Assembly (NCBI GenBank): GCA_035713725.1
Contig: DASTMZ010000141.1
Coordinates: 1 to 30,008 of the forward strand
Reading direction: 5' to 3'
DNA length: 30,008 nt
Source: DASQPR01 sp035713725
GTDB lineage: Bacteria > Actinomycetota > Actinomycetes > Mycobacteriales > Micromonosporaceae
The notes beneath the pieces are model-generated. The model was not told the DNA's origin. It did not search any database and was given only the letters and a program-made list of their open reading frames with translations. The position numbers were made by a program, and so were the translations under genes. Below, piece by piece: positions 24,744 to 30,008 of the stretch; within the stretch, counting starts at the first letter, position 1, and each line of letters opens with the position of its first letter.

Positions 24744-24884
24744 ACGTACCTCCGCCGAGGGCGCCATCCATAGTGGAGCGCGCGCCAACCCGGCGCGAAC
24801 GCCCGCACAGGATACGCATTCTGTGCGTCACATTCACCCGCCGAATTGGTCCGTATTACGACGGCCGATCGTTCACGCACGAAC

Positions 24885-24928
24885 CGACATTTACCGGGAG
24901 CCCGACATTTCGCGTCGACATGATGTCG
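24885..24928. promoter_or_regulatory. Cluster of CGACAT motifs upstream of the pseudokinase gene
   Basis: CGACAT occurs at 24885, 24903 and 24916, and inverted (ATGTCG) at 24923, forming the 13-bp palindrome CGACATGATGTCG. The cluster lies 142-185 bp upstream of the pseudokinase ATG and past the fahA stop, in a 230-bp gap. It could be an operator or a read-through control site; no protein can be assigned. Confidence 0.4.
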
Positions 24929-24973
24929 CGAATTCGCCGTTGGGCGGGCGCCATTGTTGCGATGAAAACGCCG

Positions 24974-26185
24974 CTACCAGCGCGCGGATCGTATCGTTCC
25001 GACGACGTCACCGAGCGCTACGGCGGTGCCGTTCGGACCGGGCGCGGTGGCCGACAGCACGACGGTGTCACCGTCCAGAAGGAACCCACGCGTCGCTCCG
25101 TCGTCGAGCGTCACCGGTTCGGTGCCGTTCCACGTACGTTCGAGGAACGACCCGGTCTCGTCGCGGCGCGGTCCGGACACCGTACCCGAGGCGTAGAGAT
25201 CACCGGTGCGCAGCGACGCGCCGTTGACGGTCATGTGCGCGAGTTGTTGCGCGGGCGTCCAGTAGAGCGTCGCGAAGGGCGGCCGCGACACGACCGTGCC
25301 GTTCCACGACACGCTGATCGCAAGGTCGTACCCGTGCCGGCCCGGGTCGTCGAGATATGCCGCCACCGGCGGATCCTGCGGTGGCGCCGGGATCCGGGCG
25401 GCATCCAACGCATCCAGCGGCAGCACCCAGGCGGAGATCGACGTGGCGAACGACTTACCAAGGAACGGTCCGAGCGGGACGGTCTCGAAGGCCTGAATGT
25501 CGCGTGCCGACCAGTCGTTGAGCAGCACGACACCGAAGACGTGGCCCGCGAAGGCAGCAACGTCGACACGGTCACCGTGCCGGGACGGGACGCCGACCAC
25601 GAAACCGACCTCGGCCTCGATGTCGAGCCGAACGGACGGTCCGTACGTCACGTCGTCGCCGTCGCGCCGCAGCCCGCACGGCCGCACGACGTCCGTACCG
25701 CTGACTACGACCGTTCCAGCGCGGCCGTGATAGCCGATCGGCAGATGCTTCCAGTTCGGCGTGAGCGGCGGCTGTCCCGGCCGGAAGATCTGCCCGACGT
25801 TGCGGGCGTGATGCTCCGACGAGTAGAAGTCCACATAGTCCGCGACCTCGAACGGCAACCGCATCTCGACGTCGGCTAGCGGCACCAGCAACGGTTCGAC
25901 CGCCGGCTGGGCGGCCGCCGAGCTCACCGCCGAGACGATCGCGGCACGCACGCGTTGCCACGTCGGTCGGCCGGTCGCCAGGAACGCGTTGAGCGTCGGG
26001 GTCGCGAACGCGCCGCCGGCGTCGATCAGACCGGCCCGCTCGGCGGCGGCAAGGTCAAGGACGAAATCACCGACGCGTACGCCGATCGTCGGCGCGCCGC
26101 CACCCCGGACGAATACGCCGTACGGCAGGGTCTGCACGCCGTACGGGGAGCCGTCGGCACCGGGTACCCAGCTCGAGGCGGTCAC
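24974..26185 (-). CDS. fahA: Fumarylacetoacetase
   Basis: Last enzyme of tyrosine/homogentisate degradation, hydrolysing fumarylacetoacetate to fumarate and acetoacetate. The 403-aa product has the FAH N-terminal SH3-like domain (YGVQTLPYGVFVRGG) and catalytic core. Metal ligands corresponding to the family are D119 (YVDFYSSEHHARNVG), E190 and E192 (LDIEAEVGFVVG) and D224 (LLNDWSARDIQAFE). LGPFLGKSFATSISAWVLPLDAL and PNWKHLPIGYHGRAGTVVVSGT are also diagnostic. The GTG at 26185 overlaps the stop of the upstream unknown gene (GTGA), showing an operon. A much longer upstream extension of the frame has no family similarity. Confidence 0.96.
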   Translation of the reverse strand: MTASSWVPGADGSPYGVQTLPYGVFVRGGGAPTIGVRVGDFVLDLAAAERAGLIDAGGAFATPTLNAFLATGRPTWQRVRAAIVSAVSSAAAQPAVEPLLVPLADVEMRLPFEVADYVDFYSSEHHARNVGQIFRPGQPPLTPNWKHLPIGYHGRAGTVVVSGTDVVRPCGLRRDGDDVTYGPSVRLDIEAEVGFVVGVPSRHGDRVDVAAFAGHVFGVVLLNDWSARDIQAFETVPLGPFLGKSFATSISAWVLPLDALDAARIPAPPQDPPVAAYLDDPGRHGYDLAISVSWNGTVVSRPPFATLYWTPAQQLAHMTVNGASLRTGDLYASGTVSGPRRDETGSFLERTWNGTEPVTLDDGATRGFLLDGDTVVLSATAPGPNGTAVALGDVVGTIRSARW

Positions 26186-27036
26186 GCCGCGGCACCGTGC
26201 AGCAAGCGGAGGTGCGCGAGGTCGGCGAGCGGCTCCTCGATGCTGCAACTGCCATATCCGACCCAGAGCGGTCGGTCGCGGTCGAGCGCGCGGCGCGTCG
26301 CTGCCACCACCGGCGCCGGATCGGTCGCGGCGAGCAGGCTCGCGACCTCGGAGACGTCGCCGTCGTTCGCCGCGGCCAGGACGCCCGCGAGAATGCCGAG
26401 AAAGCCATGGTGGACAAAGCCGGTCTCCGGATCGGCCCGGCGCATCGCATTGTGCAGTCCCGCGGTGAGCTTGAACGGCACGCCGAGGTCGCGGCAGGCG
26501 CACATCACGGCGGCCAACTCGATCGGCGTCGGGAACAACTCGGCGGCGAGCCCGCCGGTGCGGAACTTCGCGGCGATGGACGCACCGCCCTCGCGTGCCG
26601 ATGCGATGGTGGCCAATGCCTCGTGCAGGCCGATCGAGAGCGGCACTTCGGCGTACCCCGTCACACCAGGCCAGCCGGCGAGCAGGCCGAGCAGATATTC
26701 GAGGCCGGGCGCCGGATCTTCGCGGCGCTTCGCGACGGCGACCTCGACCTGGCGGACCTCGATGCGCGGGTCAACCGCGGCGAGCGCGTCGGGCAGCGCG
26801 GCCAGTCCAGTGTCGCCGATGACGCCGACCACGACGTGCTCGTCCGTGTCGAGCAGCGCGGGCAACTCGCGCAGCGACGATGCCGGTACGAGCAATGGGC
26901 CGATCATGTCGGCGTACCACGCGTTGCGGTGTGACCGGTGCGCGGCGACGGCGTGCGGCAGCGGCGCGTTGCCCGGCGGGAACACCGCCGCGTCGTCGAT
27001 GAGCCCGCGCAGCAACGGGGGCACGCGTGTTGACAC
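26182..27036 (-). CDS. Conserved protein of unknown function, cotranscribed with fahA
   Basis: A 284-residue soluble protein that I do not recognise by name. The sequence alternates short hydrophobic strands and helices as in an alpha/beta barrel: VVVGVIGDTG, RQVEVAVAKRR, VTGYAEVPLS, ASIAAKFRTGG, VPFKLTAGLHNAMR, LWVGYGSCSIEEP. Polar residues at strand ends (KFRTGG, KLTAGLHN, HHGFLGILAG) suggest an active site. It overlaps fahA by 4 nt and is divergent from hmgA, so it belongs to the homogentisate pathway genes. The one step without an assigned enzyme here is maleylacetoacetate isomerisation, making this a candidate, though a different accessory role is equally possible. The GTG at 27036 has a TAGGTT box 8 nt upstream. 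Confidence 0.8.
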   Translation of the reverse strand: MSTRVPPLLRGLIDDAAVFPPGNAPLPHAVAAHRSHRNAWYADMIGPLLVPASSLRELPALLDTDEHVVVGVIGDTGLAALPDALAAVDPRIEVRQVEVAVAKRREDPAPGLEYLLGLLAGWPGVTGYAEVPLSIGLHEALATIASAREGGASIAAKFRTGGLAAELFPTPIELAAVMCACRDLGVPFKLTAGLHNAMRRADPETGFVHHGFLGILAGVLAAANDGDVSEVASLLAATDPAPVVAATRRALDRDRPLWVGYGSCSIEEPLADLAHLRLLHGAAA

Positions 27037-27044
27037 GGCTACTG

Positions 27045-27074
27045 AACCTAGCGGACGCTACAGATGACGGACAA
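27045..27074 (-). promoter_or_regulatory. Probable promoter of the unknown gene-fahA operon
   Basis: On the minus strand TTGTCC (27074-27069) and TAGGTT (27050-27045) are separated by 18 bp and lie 8 nt upstream of the GTG at 27036. This fits a -35/-10 pair with an almost leaderless transcript. Confidence 0.45.
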
Positions 27075-27155
27075 TAACGCCCGATTATCGGACAGACCCG
27101 TCCGCAGGATCGACGCAACGGCGACGAAGCGGGCCATTACCGTGGAAGCCGGACA
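27052..27155. promoter_or_regulatory. Repeated CGGAC motifs between fahA operon and hmgA
   Basis: CGGACA occurs at 27068, 27089 and 27150; CGGACG at 27052 and its complement CGTCCG at 27099-27104. The copies at 27068 and 27089 are 21 bp apart (two helical turns) and one overlaps the probable -35 of the fahA operon. They may be operator half-sites for a regulator of the homogentisate genes. Confidence 0.35.
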
Positions 27156-27187
27156 GCACTCAGCCGCGGCGCGCGAACGGAGACGAG

Positions 27188-28438
27188 ATGCCCTACTACC
27201 GCCGGGTCGGCGAGCTGCCACCCAAGCGTCATACCCAGTTCCGGCAGCCCGATGGCTCGCTCTACGCCGAGGAACTGATGGGCCAGGAAGGCTTCTCGTC
27301 CGACTCGTCGTTGCTCTACCACCGCTTCTTGCCGACCGCGATCGTGGCGGCTGAGGAGTATGAACCGTCCGCCTGGAGCCGCACGCCGAACCGGCCGCTC
27401 AAGCCACGGCACTTCCAGACGCACAAGCTCGACACCACTGGCGCCGACCCGATCCTCGGACGCCAACATCTGATGGCCAATGACGACTGCCGGATCTCGT
27501 ACGTCGTCGCCGACCAGCCCTCGCCGCTCTACCGCAACGCGATCGGCGACGAGTGCGTGTACGTCGAGGCAGGCACCGCGCGCATCGAGTCGACGTTCGG
27601 CATGCTCGACGTCGGCGAGGGCGACTACGTCATCATCCCGACGTCGGTGATCTACCGCATCGTGCCAACCGGCGCTCCCCCACTGCGCACACTGGTCGTC
27701 GAGGCGACCGGTCACATCGGACCGCCGAAGCGTTACCTGTCGGTGCGCGGCCAGTTCCTCGAGCACTCGCCCTACTGCGAGCGCGACATTCGTGGACCGG
27801 GCGAGCCGCTGACCGTCGACGGCGCGGACGTCGACGTCTACGTGCAGCACCGATCGCGCGGCACCGGACCGACGGGCACCGGCTGGACAAAGTTCACGTA
27901 CGCCCACCACCCGTTCGACGTGGTGGGCTGGGACGGCTGTCTTTATCCGTGGTCGTTCTCGATTCACGACTTCGAGCCGATCACCGGACGGGTTCACCAA
28001 CCGCCGCCGGTGCATCAGACGTTCGAGGGTCCGAACTTCGTGATCTGCTCGTTCGTGCCACGCAAGGTGGACTACCACCCGCTGTCGATTCCGATCCCGT
28101 ACAACCACCACAACGTCGACTCCGACGAGATGCTGTTCTACACCGGCGGCAACTACGAGGCGCGCCGCGGCTCGGGCATCGAGCAGGGCTCGATCTCCTT
28201 GCACCCCAGCGGATTCACGCATGGCCCGCAGCCAGGTGCGGTGGAACGCGCGATCGGCGTCGACTTCTTCGACGAGCTCGCCGTCATGGTGGACACGTTC
28301 CGGCCGCTCGACCTGTGCGAGCCGGCGCTCGCCGTGGAGGACGCCGGATATGCGTGGACGTGGGCGCGCCGTTCCGCCGGACCAACGCCATCGGCGCCAT
28401 CGGCGCCATCGGCCGGCGCGGATCCCTCGACCGGCTGA
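27188..28438 (+). CDS. hmgA: Homogentisate 1,2-dioxygenase
   Basis: Fe(II) ring-cleavage dioxygenase converting homogentisate to maleylacetoacetate. The 416-aa product shows the metal-binding residues H308 and E314 in PYNHHNVDSDEMLFY and H345 in LHPSGFTHGPQPG, with the typical PPPVHQTFEGPNFVICSFVPRKVDYHPLSIPIP segment before them and GDYVIIPTSVIYRIVP in the cupin N-terminal part. The ATG at 27188 has CGGAGACGAG upstream. The last ~20 residues are a Ser/Ala/Pro tail encoded partly by a repeated CATCGGCGC unit, not conserved in the family. It is divergent from the unknown gene-fahA operon, sharing a 151-bp control region. Confidence 0.96.
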   Translation: MPYYRRVGELPPKRHTQFRQPDGSLYAEELMGQEGFSSDSSLLYHRFLPTAIVAAEEYEPSAWSRTPNRPLKPRHFQTHKLDTTGADPILGRQHLMANDDCRISYVVADQPSPLYRNAIGDECVYVEAGTARIESTFGMLDVGEGDYVIIPTSVIYRIVPTGAPPLRTLVVEATGHIGPPKRYLSVRGQFLEHSPYCERDIRGPGEPLTVDGADVDVYVQHRSRGTGPTGTGWTKFTYAHHPFDVVGWDGCLYPWSFSIHDFEPITGRVHQPPPVHQTFEGPNFVICSFVPRKVDYHPLSIPIPYNHHNVDSDEMLFYTGGNYEARRGSGIEQGSISLHPSGFTHGPQPGAVERAIGVDFFDELAVMVDTFRPLDLCEPALAVEDAGYAWTWARRSAGPTPSAPSAPSAGADPSTG

Positions 28439-28477
28439 TCCGTCGACCTGCTGAGGCTCGCTACGCGGGTCTGGCGT

Positions 28478-28873
28478 TCAGTCGCTGTGCACCAGCACGC
28501 GGTCCGGTGCGACGCGGCAGACGACGCGTACGACTTCCGGTGGTTCGACCCGGAAGTCGACGCCGTCGTAGCGCTGTGAGAGTTCCTGGATGAGCTCGCG
28601 GCCGCCCGCCTCCGTGATCGTCACGGCGCCACGGATTTCCACATAGCCGTACGGGTCCGCCGGGTCGTACATGCAGATGCTCACCCGCGGGTCGCGTTCC
28701 ATGTTCTTCGTCTTGCGCCGCCCACGGATCGTGGAGAACAACACGTCGTCGCCGTCGCGCTTGATCCAGATGACGCTGGACTGCGGTGCGCCGTCCGGAT
28801 TGATCGTGCACAAGATGGCGAACGTGTTGGCGTCGCACAACAGACGGGCAAGGTACGGCAACGGAACCGACAT
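28478..28873 (-). CDS. PPOX-fold (F420-dependent type) oxidoreductase
   Basis: A 131-residue split-barrel flavin/deazaflavin-binding protein of the pyridoxamine 5'-phosphate oxidase-like superfamily. FAILCTINPDGAPQSSVIWI, DDVLFSTIRGRRKTKNMERDPRVSICMYDPADPYGYVEIRG (in order) and a final DRVLVHSD match the PPOX class F420-dependent group (TIGR03618-like). Substrate unknown. The ATG at 28873 is preferred over 28885 because MSVPLPYLARLL is a normal family N-terminus. It converges with hmgA (gap 39 bp) and is divergent from the helix-hairpin-helix gene. Confidence 0.85.
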   Translation of the reverse strand: MSVPLPYLARLLCDANTFAILCTINPDGAPQSSVIWIKRDGDDVLFSTIRGRRKTKNMERDPRVSICMYDPADPYGYVEIRGAVTITEAGGRELIQELSQRYDGVDFRVEPPEVVRVVCRVAPDRVLVHSD

Positions 28874-28897
28874 GTGCCCGATCATGCCACGGCGCAC

Positions 28898-28903
28898 TAA
28901 GGT
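28898..28903 (+). promoter_or_regulatory. -10 box TAAGGT for the helix-hairpin-helix gene
   Basis: TAAGGT, 7 nt (GAAGCGC), then GTG at 28911. The AAGG could also act weakly as a ribosome site for the same start. Confidence 0.45.
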
Positions 28904-28910
28904 GAAGCGC

Positions 28911-29636
28911 GTGCCACGGTCATCGCTCGCCCGCCGCTCCGTGGTCGCAGCTATCGTTTTCGCTCTCGTACCGTGGGTGACGCTCGGCTTCGGTTCCGCG
29001 CTCGCATTCGCGTTGGCAGCGGCGTTCCTTCGCGACATCGGTCGACGCGCCACCGTCCTGCTGTCCGGGTCGGCTGCCGTTTACGCGGCCGCACTCGCCG
29101 TGTTCTTTGTGACCGTCGACGAGGGACCGGATGACTCGCTGTCCACGGCGGCCGCGATTTCACTCGTCGTCATGGTCGTCGTCGCCGGCATCGAGGCGAT
29201 CATCTGCAGTCCGTTGATTGCCAGCGCGATTCGTGGACCGAAGGGCGGATATCGCGACATGCTCGAGGACGAGCGCGCGGATCTCGCGCACGATCCGGCC
29301 GTACGCCTCGCGATCCGGCAACGTGAGCGTCGTAGCCTCGCTCGCGAGATTCTCCGCGACGATCGTGCGCTGGCCGCCACGCTCCACATCGGACGGCCGG
29401 ATCTGGATCGCGACTTCGCCGACGGTGGGCTCATCGACGTCAACAACTGCCCGACGTGGGTGTTCGCGTCACTGCCCGGCGTCGACGTGGACATGGCCGA
29501 GCGCATCGTCAGCGCGCGCAACCGGCTCGACGGACTTCGCTCGCCGGCCGATCTCGTGGTGGAGGCGGACGTACCGACCGAGGTCGTTGACGCTCTCAAG
29601 GACGTGCTGGTGTTTCTTCCGCTCGACGAGTCCTAG
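28911..29636 (+). CDS. Membrane protein with C-terminal helix-hairpin-helix (ComEA-like) domain
   Basis: A 241-residue protein with three or four hydrophobic segments in the first ~100 residues (SVVAAIVFALVPWVTLGFGSALAFALAAAFL; TVLLSGSAAVYAAALAVFFVTV; AISLVVMVVVAGIEAIICSPL). A charged region (DERADLAHDPAVRLAIRQRERRSLAREIL) follows. The C-terminal ~65 residues are a helix-hairpin-helix of ComEA/competence type: LIDVNNCPTWVFASLPGVDVDMAERIVSARNRLDGLRSPADLV in order. The HhH part would be cytoplasmic or extracytoplasmic depending on helix count; I cannot decide. Full DNA-uptake genes are not present here, so the domain may simply be a protein- or DNA-interaction module. GTG at 28911 is chosen from the -10 spacing. 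Confidence 0.75.
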   Translation: MPRSSLARRSVVAAIVFALVPWVTLGFGSALAFALAAAFLRDIGRRATVLLSGSAAVYAAALAVFFVTVDEGPDDSLSTAAAISLVVMVVVAGIEAIICSPLIASAIRGPKGGYRDMLEDERADLAHDPAVRLAIRQRERRSLAREILRDDRALAATLHIGRPDLDRDFADGGLIDVNNCPTWVFASLPGVDVDMAERIVSARNRLDGLRSPADLVVEADVPTEVVDALKDVLVFLPLDES

Positions 29637-29662
29637 CGGGTCGCATCGCGCCGACGATTCCG

Positions 29663-29712
29663 CGATCTAGGAATCCTCACCTTGCTGGGGCAGGGCATCC
29701 GTTCCTAGATCG
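29663..29712. terminator. Bidirectional terminator-like stem-loop between convergent genes
   Basis: CGATCTAGGAA at 29663-29673 pairs perfectly over 11 bp with TTCCTAGATCG at 29702-29712. The 28-nt loop itself contains a CCTTGC/GCAGGG hairpin. It lies between the convergent helix-hairpin-helix gene and ispF, and the right arm includes the ispF stop codon. Confidence 0.65.
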
Positions 29713-30008
29713 GCGCATCGGCAGGCGGGATCACCAGCGCGACCGCGATGGCGGCAACGCCTTCACCGCGTCCGGTCAGCCCGAGGCCATCTGTCGTCGT
29801 GCCGGAGATTGTCACGGGTGCACCGATCGCGTTGGACAGAGCGGCCTGCGCCTCGGCACGGCGCGGGCCGATCTTCGGCTCGTTGCCGATCACCTGGATC
29901 GAGACGTTGCCGATCTCGTACCCGGCGGCGCGCACCCGACGGGCAGTCTCGCTCAGCATGGCGACTCCGGACGCGCCGGCCCACTCCGGTTCCGCGACAC
30001 CGTAGTTA
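29705..30008 (-). CDS. ispF: 2-C-methyl-D-erythritol 2,4-cyclodiphosphate synthase, C-terminal part
   Basis: IspF makes the cyclic diphosphate intermediate of the MEP isoprenoid pathway. The visible ~100 residues have the conserved C-terminal features: PEWAGASGVAMLSETARRVRAAGYEIGNVSIQVIGNEPKIGPRR, then ISGTTTDGLGLTGRGEGVAAIAVALV (in order), where the T-TD-LG-TGRGEG motif binds substrate and lines the trimer interface. The N-terminal metal-binding DxH motif lies beyond the window edge. IspF is often fused to or next to ispD and followed by cysS in actinobacteria, but here it is followed by unrelated convergent genes. Confidence 0.95.
   Translation of the reverse strand, partial: NYGVAEPEWAGASGVAMLSETARRVRAAGYEIGNVSIQVIGNEPKIGPRRAEAQAALSNAIGAPVTISGTTTDGLGLTGRGEGVAAIAVALVIPPADAPI

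Noticed and set aside
26186..26503. N-terminal extension of fumarylacetoacetase by about 106 residues
   Set aside because: It overlaps the unknown upstream gene in another frame, is Arg-rich with no similarity to FAH, and the GTGA overlap gives a natural start at 26185.

Overview
The window looks like chromosomal DNA of a high-GC Gram-positive bacterium (Actinomycetota). The reasons are strongly G/C-biased third codon positions, frequent GTG starts, a PPOX/F420-type oxidoreductase, a TIGR03083 (maleylpyruvate isomerase-like) protein, a CU044_5270-type remnant, an RDD protein with a DUF2510 domain, and many start codons placed 6-7 nt after a TANNNT -10 box (leaderless transcription). I cannot name the genus from sequence alone.

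Left part (1-5.6 kb) is an accessory, partly decayed zone. It holds the right end of an IS21-family element (istB cut by the window edge, istA, terminal repeat), a LuxR-type regulator fragment abutting the IS end, a truncated methyltransferase, an intact TetR/TIGR03083 gene pair with a perfect palindromic operator over its promoter, and a frameshifted CU044_5270-like gene. It ends at the 3' side of tRNA-Lys(CTT).

The centre-left (5.8-12.3 kb) is core: an L,D-transpeptidase lipoprotein, a PiT phosphate transporter with a small frameshifted membrane partner, tRNA-His(GTG), oligoribonuclease, and the cysS-rlmB operon. Upstream of cysS, in the divergent gap to an iclR-type gene, lie four near-identical 40-bp tandem repeats, each able to fold into a hairpin.

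The centre and right (12.5-28.4 kb) form a metabolic block around tyrosine/homogentisate catabolism. It contains an IclR regulator, class II and class I fumarases in tandem, a PQQ-type beta-propeller membrane protein, and an Lrp/AsnC regulator divergent from hppD. It continues with an RDD protein overlapping an aromatic/histidinol-phosphate aminotransferase, fahA overlapping an unknown gene, and divergent hmgA. These would take tyrosine to fumarate, acetoacetate and then malate, but no recognisable maleylacetoacetate isomerase is present. Inside the block is a long pseudokinase protein with Ala/Glu/Val/Thr repeats, a transmembrane helix and a C-terminal LPQTG sorting signal.

The right edge has a PPOX-fold protein, a membrane helix-hairpin-helix protein and the C-terminal part of ispF. 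IspF and cysS are adjacent in many actinobacteria; here about 17 kb separates them, on the same strand. The observations most worth following up are the pseudokinase-LPXTG architecture, the unknown gene in the fahA operon, the 40-bp hairpin array, and the regular leaderless-promoter geometry.
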